Both the position numbers and the translations under genes were made by a program. Below the pieces are notes generated by a model, which saw nothing but the letters and a program-made list of their open reading frames with translations, was not told where the DNA came from and did no database searches. Below are positions 33,195-40,906 of a stretch of DNA of 41,022 bases, piece after piece (the stretch's first letter is position 1; each line of letters opens with the position of its first letter). This stretch comes from an uncultured Collinsella sp. Its GTDB lineage: Bacteria; Actinomycetota; Coriobacteriia; Coriobacteriales; Coriobacteriaceae. The stretch spans positions 1 through 41,022 of the forward strand of contig UQHK01000018.1 in NCBI GenBank assembly GCA_900540855.1. Direction: 5' to 3'.

Positions 33195-34586
33195 CTACGC
33201 CGTCAACGGCGCGGGCTCATGCGGCTCGCCGTTCAGCTCGACGATGACCTGCGTTCCCACGCCCTCCTGGGACTTCACGCGCATGCCGGAATCTTCTCCG
33301 TAAAAGAAATGGATGCGCTGAAGCACGTTGAAGAGCGCCAGGCCGCAACCTCGCTTGACGGAGCCGTCGGCGGTAATGCTCTCGGGCTCCTCCAGGCGAT
33401 GCTGCTCAAACAGATGTGCGCAGACCTCTTCGCTCATACCGATGCCGTCGTCCTCGACGATGATCTCCAAACCGTCATCGGTCTCAAAAGCCCTAACATG
33501 AATAGAAAGCGGCTCGGTCTCGCGCTGCGCGTGCTTGATGCAGTTTTCGAGCAACGGCTGCAAGATAAACGGCGGCACCATGCAATCGCGCACCTCAAAG
33601 TCGATATCGACCGAGACGCGCAGACGGCCGTCGCCATAACGAGCCTGCATAAGATTGATATAGCGAGCGCCCTGTTCCACCTCGTGCTCGAGCGTTGTGA
33701 GGGTATCGGAATCAGAAAGCGTCTGACGGTAGTAATTGGAAAAGTCGATTAGCAGCGACCTGGCCTTGTCCGGCTCGGTACGCACGAGCGACACGATGGT
33801 GCTGATGGTGTTAAACAGAAAATGAGGATCGACCTGCGATTGCAAGGCGCGCAGCTCCACGCGGGCCGTAAGCTCGTCCTGGCGCTCGAGCTCAAAGCTC
33901 GCAAGCTGCGTGGAAATGAGGTCGGCGAAGCCCGAGGCAAGCGCCGTCTGGCGCATATCGATGCTGCTCAGACGGGGATAATACAGCTCGAGCGTGCCCA
34001 CGCAATGCCCGCGCACGGTGAGCGGTGCGACGATACCGGCGCGCAGGCGCGGAAAGTAGCCACCTGTCTCGGTCGAGGCATCGCGCGAGAACACGCTTTG
34101 CTCACCGCTGTTGATCACGTTGAGCGTAGTCCGCAGTACCACCGGGGTGCCCGCGGGGCATTTTGCCGAGTCCTCGCCCCAGCTTGCCAACACCTGCTTG
34201 CCGTCGGTAAAGCAGATGGCCGAGGCAATGGTCTCGGAAAGGATGATTTTGGAAGCGCCCAGGGCCGCTTCGGGCGTAAGGCCTCGTGACGTATAGGCGA
34301 ATATTTTCGATGCGATGGCGAGTGTGCGGTCGGTAGCGCTCGACGTGAGGTCGTCGGGAACGACAAAGACGTACGAGAAGAAGAAGCACAGCATGACCAG
34401 GCCGGCAATAACGACAACGCCCGGAACGGGATTGGGATTATCGGTTAAATCCCAGATAAGCAGCAGGATAAGCGCCGGAACGACAATACCGAGCAGGATG
34501 GCCTGAACCACATGCTGGGCCGTACGAAAGACCTTGGTAGAGTTGTAGCTCTTGCCCAGAATCAGCCTGTTTAAATCCACCGTCAT
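33195..34586 (-). CDS. LytS-type sensor histidine kinase, system 2
   Basis: The 463-residue kinase has two transmembrane helices (about 26-47 and 57-77), a GAF-like sensory region (about 85-230, with CFTDGKQVLASWGE and APLTVRGHCVGTLELYY), a His_kinase domain with His255 in LQSQVDPHFLFNTIST, and an ATPase domain (LENCIKHA, VEDDGIGMSE). The ATG at 34586 touches the AGAGGGG sequence; a GTG six bases downstream (34580) has better spacing and may be the true start. It follows the amidohydrolase gene by 111 bases, with a hairpin and a small palindrome between. It probably controls, or is controlled with, nearby transport genes, but no target is shown. Confidence 0.94.
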   Translation of the reverse strand: MTVDLNRLILGKSYNSTKVFRTAQHVVQAILLGIVVPALILLLIWDLTDNPNPVPGVVVIAGLVMLCFFFSYVFVVPDDLTSSATDRTLAIASKIFAYTSRGLTPEAALGASKIILSETIASAICFTDGKQVLASWGEDSAKCPAGTPVVLRTTLNVINSGEQSVFSRDASTETGGYFPRLRAGIVAPLTVRGHCVGTLELYYPRLSSIDMRQTALASGFADLISTQLASFELERQDELTARVELRALQSQVDPHFLFNTISTIVSLVRTEPDKARSLLIDFSNYYRQTLSDSDTLTTLEHEVEQGARYINLMQARYGDGRLRVSVDIDFEVRDCMVPPFILQPLLENCIKHAQRETEPLSIHVRAFETDDGLEIIVEDDGIGMSEEVCAHLFEQHRLEEPESITADGSVKRGCGLALFNVLQRIHFFYGEDSGMRVKSQEGVGTQVIVELNGEPHEPAPLTA

Positions 34587-34611
34587 CCCCTCTTGTCCGT
34601 AGCACCCATAG

Positions 34612-34639
34612 CAATAAAGAGGGCCGCAAGCGACCCTCT
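34612..34639 (-). terminator. Hairpin between amidohydrolase and LytS genes
   Basis: AGAGGG (34618-34623) and CCCTCT (34634-34639) close a stem with an inner CGC/GCG pair; on the minus strand it continues TTATTG. It lies about 58 bases after the amidohydrolase stop and 30 before the kinase start. Confidence 0.55.
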
Positions 34640-34641
34640 CC

Positions 34642-34656
34642 ATTGCATTATGCAAT
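34642..34656. promoter_or_regulatory. 15-base palindrome upstream of LytS2
   Basis: ATTGCATTATGCAAT is a perfect palindrome around its centre base. It lies 56 bases upstream of the kinase start, next to the hairpin, where an operator would be expected. Confidence 0.4.
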
Positions 34657-34697
34657 CAAAAACTGTGTTTTACATCAAGCCATCGACAAACGGTATC

Positions 34698-35975
34698 TTA
34701 GGCGCTGTATTTGTTAGCCTCACCAAAAGTGCCAGCCTCGACGATCCAGCCGTCCTTCATGATGACGTCCATGTTGTCGGTGTTGAGCACGTGGATGTCG
34801 GCGGCGACGTCACCGTTGACAACCAGCAGGTCGGCGCACTTGCCGGCCTCGATGGAACCGGTCTCGTCCTCGATGTGGCACATCTTGGCACCGTTGAGGG
34901 TGGCGCAGGTGATGGTCTCGACCGGAGTGAAGCCGATCTTGTCGACGAACTCGTACATCTCCTCGATGGAGCAGGTGCCGTACGGGGTGACGAAGGAGAA
35001 GGAGTCGGAGCCGATCGTCATGACGACGCCGCGCTTCTTGGCCTCGCGCAGGCAGTCGTAGTTGCGCTGCAGCTCCTTCTCGACCAGGGTGCCCTCGTAC
35101 TTGTCGTGCAGCTCGGGGACGTAGACGGGCGGATAGGTGGCGTACCAGGTGGGCAGGAAGGCGATCGTCGGGGTGAAGAAGGTGCCCTGCTCGGCCATGA
35201 GGTCCATGGTGCGCTCATCGATATCGAAGCCGTGAATCAGCTGCTCGCAGCCAAAGCGAACGGAATCGTAGGCGGCGGCGTGGTTGTTGTAGCAGTGACT
35301 CCACACGGGGATGCCGACCATCTTTGCCTCTTCGACCACGGCCTGGATCTCCTCGGAGCAATAGTGCTGGTCGCGACCGGAATCCCAACGCCAGATGCCG
35401 CCACCGGTAGCCCAGATCTTGATGGCATCGGGGTTCTCGCGCAGGCGACGACGGACGGCCTTGCGCAGATCCCAAGGACCATCGACCTGGTCGCCCCAGG
35501 GATGGGATTCCTTGTTGAGCTCCTGGGTGCAGTGGTGGGAGTCACCGTGGCCGGCAACGCGGCAGAAGCCAAGACCAGTGGCCAGAACGCGCGGGCCCTT
35601 GAAGACGCCCTTGTCGATGCAGTCGCGAATCTGGATACCAAAGCGGCCGATCTCGCAGACGGTGGTGAGGCCGTGGGTGAGGCAGTCGTAGGCCTGCTTG
35701 ACGGCGACGGCCTGCTTCTCGAGGAGCGGCTGCATGACCCAGTCGGTGTCATCATCGGTCAGGTTGCCCGAGAAGTGCAGGTGGGTGTCGATCAGGCCGG
35801 GAAGGACGGTCTTGCCGGCGGCGTCGATAACCTCAACGCCCTCGGGAAGGTCCTGCATAGCACCGGCATACTCGATCTTGCCGTTGTCGTCGACGAGAAC
35901 GAGGGAGTTCTCGACCGGCTCGGCACCGGTACCGTCGATGAGCTTGCCGCCAACGATTGCATACTTAGTGGACAT
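34698..35975 (-). CDS. Amidohydrolase-family protein (imidazolonepropionase/Xaa-Pro-type)
   Basis: The 425-residue cytoplasmic metallohydrolase has the amidohydrolase metal site: DTHLHF (His65, His67), the bridging Lys186 in IKIWATGGG, His227 in WSHCYNNHAA, His248 in LIHGFDID and Asp324 in IGSDSFS. An N-terminal beta-sandwich (about residues 1-60) and the C-terminal AGKCADLLVVNGDV segment complete the fold. Relatives hydrolyse N-acyl amino acids, dipeptides or cyclic amides. The ATG at 35975 has AAGGAGG upstream. An APC permease lies 131 bases upstream on the same strand, suggesting that the permease imports the substrate. The exact substrate is unknown. Confidence 0.9.
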   Translation of the reverse strand: MSTKYAIVGGKLIDGTGAEPVENSLVLVDDNGKIEYAGAMQDLPEGVEVIDAAGKTVLPGLIDTHLHFSGNLTDDDTDWVMQPLLEKQAVAVKQAYDCLTHGLTTVCEIGRFGIQIRDCIDKGVFKGPRVLATGLGFCRVAGHGDSHHCTQELNKESHPWGDQVDGPWDLRKAVRRRLRENPDAIKIWATGGGIWRWDSGRDQHYCSEEIQAVVEEAKMVGIPVWSHCYNNHAAAYDSVRFGCEQLIHGFDIDERTMDLMAEQGTFFTPTIAFLPTWYATYPPVYVPELHDKYEGTLVEKELQRNYDCLREAKKRGVVMTIGSDSFSFVTPYGTCSIEEMYEFVDKIGFTPVETITCATLNGAKMCHIEDETGSIEAGKCADLLVVNGDVAADIHVLNTDNMDVIMKDGWIVEAGTFGEANKYSA

Positions 35976-36005
35976 GGTTCCTCCTTATGGATCCATATAG
36001 TGGGC

Positions 36006-36086
36006 GAGGCCATGTTGGGTTATGGCCTCACAAAGCTACCCAAGTGGTGCCGGGTTCGGTGCGCGGAAGAGAGGGGTCCGCGCACC
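36006..36086 (-). terminator. Two hairpins after the APC permease gene
   Basis: GGTGCGCGGA (36058-36067) with TCCGCGCACC (36077-36086), and GAGGCCAT (36006-36013) with ATGGCCTC (36022-36029), are perfect stems in the gap between the permease and amidohydrolase genes. Neither is followed by a T-tract, so transcription probably continues. Confidence 0.4.
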
Positions 36087-36106
36087 CGATCCGCCCCGGC
36101 TAGGCG

Positions 36107-37558
36107 TTATTTTTTGCGGGAATTGGTGAAGGCCATGAGGGCCAGGCCAACGGCCAGCCAGCCGATCACGATGCTCCACTCCACCATGTTGAGGGAGGCG
36201 GGAGAGAACGGGACCACGAGCAGGCCGATGATGACGGCGCAGGCAGCGACAGCGAGGCTGATGCCAAACTTGCCGCCGGGCACCTCGTAGGGACGAGGCA
36301 GGTCGGGCTCGGTGAAGCGCATGCGCAGGCAAGCGAGGGCGACCATGCCGCAGGAGAAGATGAAGGCGAGAGCCGACACGTTGGTCAGAGGGATGAGCAT
36401 GTTCTTGCCCAGGAACGGGCCGATGACGGTGATGACGCCCAGAACGGCGCAGGCGAGCTTGGGAGCGCCGGACTTGGGATCGACCTCGGCGAACTTCTCG
36501 GGCAGCTGGCCCTTGCGGCCCATGGCGAGCATGATGCGGCTCGTGGCGCCGTAGAAGGAGTTCATCGGGCCCATGGGTCCAAGCGTGGCGATGACGAGCA
36601 TGGCCAGGTACAGGAGCATGTTGATGCCCTTGAGGCAGGCAAGCGCGGGAACCGGGCTCTTAACAAACTCATGCCAGTCGAGGATGGTGCCGAACGAGTA
36701 GATGCAGACCATGTAGAAGCCGCCGGCGGCCAGCAGGGCCAGGGAGATGATCTTGCCGAACTTGTTCCAGTTGAGACCCTCGGCTGCTTCCTCAGCCTGC
36801 TGAGGAATGGTATCGAAGCCGGCGTAGAAGAACGGGGTCAAAACCAGGACCGACACGATGCCGGCGAACAGGCTGGTGCCCTCGGTAGCGGGCTTGCCGC
36901 CGCCAGCACCGGTGACCTGGGAGAACACGGGCATGGCGTGTTCCGGCGAACCGGTGAACAGCGAGACACCCATGGCGAGCAGCATGCCGCAGAGCAGAGC
37001 CTTGGTCAGGAAGGCCTGGAGCTTGGCGGCCGAGCTGGCACCGCGGAAGTTGAGGAAGATGACGTAGACTGCAAAGCCGAGCGCGATTAGCGTCGGGAAC
37101 AAGTAAACGTCGGCGCCCAAGATGGTGTAGAGCTTGACGGCGCGCAGCCACTCAAGACCGGGCAGGCTGCCGAACATCTCGGACACGAGGGTCGAAATGG
37201 CGATGGCCTCCCACGGGCACAGGATGCCGTTGCCCAGGGCCAGGAGCCAACCGGTGATGTAGCTCAGCGTACGGCCAAAGCTACGGTCGACATACTCGAC
37301 GATGCCGCCCGAGATGGGGATAGCAGCCGTGAGCTCACCGAAAACAGCTCCGACGGGCACGAGGAAGATTGCACCCAAGAGGAATGCGATCATAGCGGGA
37401 ACGGGACCGCCGCCCACGACCATCCAGTCGCCGACCTGCAGGACCCAACCGGTACCGATGATGGCACCGAAACCGATGGTGAAGAAGTTCCAGAGCGAAA
37501 GCGTTTTCTTCATGCCGCCGTTACCTTCGACTGCAACTTCTGCGTTCTTGTCCGCCAT
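36107..37558 (-). CDS. APC-family amino-acid permease
   Basis: The 483-residue protein has about twelve transmembrane helices. The first holds the discontinuous substrate-site segment FTIGFGAIIGTGWVLQVGDW. Later segments include GAVFGELTAAIPISGGIVEYVDRSFG, a long helix with FFYAGFDTIPQQAEEAAEGL, and a charged C-terminus (FTEPDLPRPYEVPGGKF). The family exchanges or imports amino acids and related amines. The ATG at 37558 has AAAGGAGGGG upstream. The amidohydrolase follows on the same strand, so the two likely form a uptake-and-hydrolysis unit. Specificity is not readable. Confidence 0.93.
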   Translation of the reverse strand: MADKNAEVAVEGNGGMKKTLSLWNFFTIGFGAIIGTGWVLQVGDWMVVGGGPVPAMIAFLLGAIFLVPVGAVFGELTAAIPISGGIVEYVDRSFGRTLSYITGWLLALGNGILCPWEAIAISTLVSEMFGSLPGLEWLRAVKLYTILGADVYLFPTLIALGFAVYVIFLNFRGASSAAKLQAFLTKALLCGMLLAMGVSLFTGSPEHAMPVFSQVTGAGGGKPATEGTSLFAGIVSVLVLTPFFYAGFDTIPQQAEEAAEGLNWNKFGKIISLALLAAGGFYMVCIYSFGTILDWHEFVKSPVPALACLKGINMLLYLAMLVIATLGPMGPMNSFYGATSRIMLAMGRKGQLPEKFAEVDPKSGAPKLACAVLGVITVIGPFLGKNMLIPLTNVSALAFIFSCGMVALACLRMRFTEPDLPRPYEVPGGKFGISLAVAACAVIIGLLVVPFSPASLNMVEWSIVIGWLAVGLALMAFTNSRKK

Positions 37559-37914
37559 TGTTCCCCTCCTTTCCTTATTGACGCCTCTTTGGCGTCACCC
37601 CTTGCGCGGTCTGTTTTGCCGCGCGCTTTTATTTCGTGGCTTTAAGATACGGCCTTGGCACAGCAGCGCCGCTTGTGGCTCGACCGAAGGCAGAACTGCA
37701 AAACGAGCGGCGCCGTTTTTGGGACGAACGGCGGGAGACGTCATTCGTCCTGGACGCTTTCATCTTGTCTGCTTTTGAATACCCGTTGCCGTGACGCTTG
37801 GCGCGCGGCGCGGCAACGTTCATACCATTTGTCAGGCTTTTGGCGCACATACCCATGTGTCGTGCATCTTTTTATGTAGGATAGACAAGTTACACACGAG
37901 GCAAGGTGATTCGA
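37559..37914. other. Divergent gap between APC permease and C39 genes
   Basis: 356 bases with no supported gene. It holds a small TGACGCC/GGCGTCA hairpin at 37579-37597 and probably both divergent promoters; a TAGGAT-like -10 at 37877-37882 is possible for the C39 gene, but its -35 is poor. I see no other structure I can support. Confidence 0.5.
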
Positions 37915-38916
37915 ATGGCATACGGATACAATGACGGCGACCAACGGCCACAAAGCGTGCGCCTTGCCGGCCGCACCACGCCAACGCCCAGAAGCACCTC
38001 CGACAACGGCAACCAGCAGCGCCCCCAAGAGCAGCCCGGGGCTTCTTCTCGGCAACAAAGCCGTACCGCGCAGCAGTCAGACCGCGTGAGCACGAGCACA
38101 CGCCAACGCCAGACCGACACATCGCAGCCGCGCCGCTACGATTGCCGTACGACCGACCACTACGTTAAGCGCTCCTTTTCGCCACCTCAACGCAATCGCG
38201 GCAATTCCGCCCCTCGCCCCACGTCGCATACCACAAGCCACGCGCTTCCGGCCCGCCGCCTACGCCTTGCGCTTTGCTCCATCGCCGCCTGCCTCGTCTT
38301 TGTGTTTTTGGGATCCTGTATCTCTCACGGATCAGCCGGTCTCGAGCCCACTGCCGAGGACAAGCTGCTTAAAGCTCCCGTCGCACCCGGTTACTCCTTT
38401 GCGTTCTCGACCCCACGCTCGCAGTGGCAGGCCGGCACCATGCCCCGCATCTACCAAATTGACCCCGCATGGTCGGAGCTGCCCTATGCCGGTGGCACTA
38501 TTCGCGAAAACGCTTGCGGTCCCACTTGCCTCACCATGGTCTATATCTTTAAGACAGGCCATACCGATAAGACGCCGGTCGATATATGCGCACTGGCCGA
38601 AGCCGGCAACTACGCCCCCACTGGTGCCACCGAGTGGTCGTTTATGACAGGCGGTGCGTGGCAGCTGGGGCTCAACGGAACACAGCTCTATAACAATCGC
38701 GAATCGATTACCCAAGCACTTCGCTCGGGTGCGCCCGTTATCGCCGCAGTGCGCCCCGGTACGTTTACCAACGTAGGCCACTACATCGTGCTCTACGGCA
38801 TCGACGATGCCAGCCAGATTGGCGTCTACGACCCCAACTCGGCCAGCCGCAGCGCCCGTCGCTGGGGCGTCGTAGAGGTCCTCAACGAAGTCGAAGCCAT
38901 GTGGGCCTACTACTAG
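37915..38916 (+). CDS. Membrane-anchored C39-like cysteine peptidase protein
   Basis: The 333-residue protein has a long Gln/Arg/Ser/Thr-rich N-terminal stretch (1-110), one hydrophobic segment (about 115-133, LRLALCSIAACLVFVFLGSC) and a peptidase C39-like domain (about 180-333). Cys201 in ENACGPTCLTMVY, His289 in VGHYIVLYGID and Asp306 in VYDPNS fit the catalytic triad. The order suggests that the domain is outside the cell, attached by the single helix. Such domains often cut peptides or act as amidases in surface proteins. The ATG at 37915 has AAGG eight bases upstream. It is one of only two plus-strand genes here and stands alone. Confidence 0.85.
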   Translation: MAYGYNDGDQRPQSVRLAGRTTPTPRSTSDNGNQQRPQEQPGASSRQQSRTAQQSDRVSTSTRQRQTDTSQPRRYDCRTTDHYVKRSFSPPQRNRGNSAPRPTSHTTSHALPARRLRLALCSIAACLVFVFLGSCISHGSAGLEPTAEDKLLKAPVAPGYSFAFSTPRSQWQAGTMPRIYQIDPAWSELPYAGGTIRENACGPTCLTMVYIFKTGHTDKTPVDICALAEAGNYAPTGATEWSFMTGGAWQLGLNGTQLYNNRESITQALRSGAPVIAAVRPGTFTNVGHYIVLYGIDDASQIGVYDPNSASRSARRWGVVEVLNEVEAMWAYY

Positions 38917-38929
38917 TCATTGGGTGCAC

Positions 38930-38958
38930 TCATTGGGGACAGACTTAAATGAGTAGTC
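38930..38958. repeat. Dispersed repeat, GGGGACAG core, copy 1
   Basis: 29 bases beginning TCATTGGGGACAG and ending TAGTC, with the outer TCATT and AATGA able to pair. It matches 39236-39264 at 28 of 29 positions. It begins 14 bases after the C39 stop codon. Confidence 0.75.
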
Positions 38959-38982
38959 CCAGATTGCCAGGAACCGCCGGTA

Positions 38983-39153
38983 CGGAAAGCGCATCCCGCT
39001 TTGGAACTCAATGGTGAGATGCGCTTTCCGCTAGCGGTCCGTTTGGGAAACAACATCCCGCTTTTCGGCCAAATTCCGGGATGCATTTTCCCGTTGAGGA
39101 CCTCAAGGGAAACTAGATCCCGTTTTGGACGTTCATTATGGGATGCACTTTCC
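38983..39153. repeat. Three tandem palindromic units
   Basis: Unit 1: CGGAAAGCGCATC (38983-38995) with its exact complement at 39018-39030. Unit 2: GGGAAACAACATCCCG (39045-39060) with CGGGATGCATTTTCCC (39077-39092). Unit 3: GGGAAACTAGATCCCG (39107-39122) with GGGATGCACTTTCC (39140-39153). Each is a GGAAA-N-ATCC(CG)/(CG)GGATGC-N-TTTCC hairpin of about 48 bases with a TTT-containing loop. The units are spaced about 60 bases apart. No reading frame is supported. Confidence 0.75.
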
Positions 39154-39195
39154 GCAGTTGATCGACAGTGGCCTTTAAGGACTGTCCCAAGCTGC

Positions 39196-39224
39196 CGGCA
39201 GGAAAGGAACGTCCCCAAGTGCCG
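39196..39224. repeat. CGGCA...TGCCG hairpin, copy of 8368-8396
   Basis: A 29-base hairpin with GGAACGTCCCC core. It differs from 8368-8396 at two positions. Confidence 0.65.
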
Positions 39225-39235
39225 GGTTTCCGCAG

Positions 39236-39264
39236 TCATTGGGGACAGACTTAAATGAATAGTC
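39236..39264. repeat. Dispersed repeat, GGGGACAG core, copy 2
   Basis: Near-identical to 38930-38958 (28 of 29 bases). Confidence 0.75.
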
Positions 39265-39315
39265 GTTGAGGACGTTCTTGTTTGACTAGTCGTTTAAGAA
39301 CGTCCCCAATGACTA
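39260..39315. repeat. 20-bp inverted repeat
   Basis: TAGTCGTTGAGGACGTTCTT (39260-39279) is complementary to 39296-39315 at 18 of 20 positions, with a 16-base loop containing ACTAGT. It sits just outside the carbamate kinase terminator. Confidence 0.65.
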
Positions 39316-39324
39316 GGTGAATAG

Positions 39325-39358
39325 CAAAAGCCCCGCAGTCGGAGCGGACTGCGGGGCT
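39325..39358 (-). terminator. Intrinsic terminator of carbamate kinase gene
   Basis: AGCCCCGCAGTC (39329-39340), 6-base loop, GACTGCGGGGCT (39347-39358): a perfect 12-bp stem, with TTTTG following on the minus strand. Confidence 0.9.
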
Positions 39359-39423
39359 CATGAAGAGAGGCTAGTTTGTGGGCGCTTTGCCTGGCGCCCA
39401 CGAGAGATGCAACAGAGTAGAGA

Positions 39424-40386
39424 CTACTCGTGGATGCGGGTACCGGAGAGACCGGCCATGGTCTCGGCGGCCTTGTCCAGAGCGCCGATGATGCAGGTGC
39501 GGCCCTTGCGGGAACGGGCAAACTTGATGGCAGCGCGGACCTTGGGCTCCATGGAACCCTTGCCGAACTGGCCCTCGTCGGCCAGGCGCTCGGCCTCGTC
39601 GGCGGTGAGGTCCTCGAGCTCCTCCTGGTTGGGCTTGCCAAAGTTGATGGCGACATGCTCAACGGCGGTCAGCAGGAACAGGACGTCGGCGTCGCAGTCC
39701 TCGGCCAGCAGCTCGCCGCCCAGGTCCTTGTCGATAACGGCGGGAACGCCCTTGTAGCAACCCTTGTTCTCGTAGTCGCGGACGACGGGGATGCCGCCGC
39801 CACCGCAGGCGATGACGATGAACTCGTTGTCGAGCAGGTTGAGGATGGAGTCAGCCTCGACGATCTTCTTGGGATCGGGGGAGGCGACGACGCGACGCCA
39901 GCCGCGGCCGGAGTCCTCGACGAAGACCTTGGAGGGATCCTCGGCCATGAACTCCTTGGCCTGCTCCTCGGTGTAGAAGGGGCCGATCGGCTTGGTCGGG
40001 TTCTTGAACGCGGGATCATCCGGATCGCACTCGATCTGGGTGACGACGGTGGCGGCGTGCCAACGCTTATAGCGCTTGTGCATCTCGCGGCCGATGCCCT
40101 GCTGCAGGTGATAACCAATGTAGCCCTGGGACATGGCGCCGCACTCGGGCAGCGGCATCTCGGGGGTACCGATGGCATCGTGGGCAGCGGCGAAGGCGTT
40201 CTGGATCATGCCGACCTGCGGGCCGTTGCCGTGGGTGATGATGATCTCGTTGCCCTGCTCGATGAGACCGAGGAGAGCGTGGGCGGTGTTGCTCACGGCC
40301 TCGATCTGCTCGACGGGGTTGTTGCCGAGGGCGTTGCCGCCAAGGGCGACGACAATACGATCGGGCTTGCCAAGAGGCTTAGACAT
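39424..40386 (-). CDS. arcC: Carbamate kinase
   Basis: The 320-residue enzyme makes ATP from carbamoyl phosphate and ADP, ending the arginine deiminase or other carbamoyl-phosphate fermentation routes. The family motifs are VALGGNALG (about residues 12-20), THGNGPQVG, GYIGYHLQQGIGREM, ACGGGGIPVV, LFLLTAVEHVAINFGKP and GSMEPKVRAAIKF. Length is normal. The ATG at 40386 has AAAGGA upstream; a longer reading to 40422 is not supported. Partner genes (arginine deiminase, ornithine carbamoyltransferase) are not in this window; one could lie beyond the right edge. The terminator directly downstream shows the transcript ends here. Confidence 0.97.
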   Translation of the reverse strand: MSKPLGKPDRIVVALGGNALGNNPVEQIEAVSNTAHALLGLIEQGNEIIITHGNGPQVGMIQNAFAAAHDAIGTPEMPLPECGAMSQGYIGYHLQQGIGREMHKRYKRWHAATVVTQIECDPDDPAFKNPTKPIGPFYTEEQAKEFMAEDPSKVFVEDSGRGWRRVVASPDPKKIVEADSILNLLDNEFIVIACGGGGIPVVRDYENKGCYKGVPAVIDKDLGGELLAEDCDADVLFLLTAVEHVAINFGKPNQEELEDLTADEAERLADEGQFGKGSMEPKVRAAIKFARSRKGRTCIIGALDKAAETMAGLSGTRIHE

Positions 40387-40906
40387 TGCTGGAATCCTTT
40401 CTGTAAAAGGCCTACAACCCATTAATAACCCGCGTCCGTGCGATACGCGAGTTTATTAAGGTTTATATTCTCTTTATCGCTCATTTTATTCATTTTGAAA
40501 ATAGCGGAACGGTGAACGGTCGTTTTTATCCGCTCAGCGTACAGAACCCCAGCTCAGATATATCTACGCCATTTACGTGCAACTTTATTTAAATGCAGCG
40601 AGGATTATGTCGGATTATGCAAACTACATCTCTGCTAAACACAAAACGGACAGCGCAATATCTTACTCGCACTATACGAGATTCTATGCACTTATAAGAC
40701 GAGTATGCACCCCTGCAAAAACATGGGGCTTTTCATCCAGCATAAGGAATAAAGAAGAGCTCCGAAAAGGCGACCAACCCCAAAGCACGGGGATAGAAGG
40801 CGGCAACAGCCAAAACCCCCATCCATCCCCAAAGTGGCGCGAGGTTTCGCGGCAAAGCCGCGAAACAGCGACCGGGACAAAAGGCCCCGCCAACCACGTC
40901 CTTCAT
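40387..40906. other. Carbamate kinase upstream region
   Basis: 520 bases without a supported gene. The 150 bases nearest arcC are AT-rich and should contain its promoter; several TATAA-like boxes exist and none stands out. A perfect 10-bp hairpin lies at 40844-40866. A plus-strand reading of 125 codons at 40577 has no ribosome site and a low-complexity product, so I do not call it. Confidence 0.55.
40844..40866 (-). terminator. Hairpin after the right-edge partial gene
   Basis: GTTTCGCGGC (40844-40853), AAA, GCCGCGAAAC (40857-40866). It lies 41 bases 3' of a minus-strand stop codon at 40907. A T-tract is absent, so termination is uncertain. Confidence 0.5.

Noticed and set aside
38983..39153. 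Possible CRISPR or integron repeat array
   Set aside because: Three units with diverged arms and loops, no unique spacers, no cas or integrase gene in the window.
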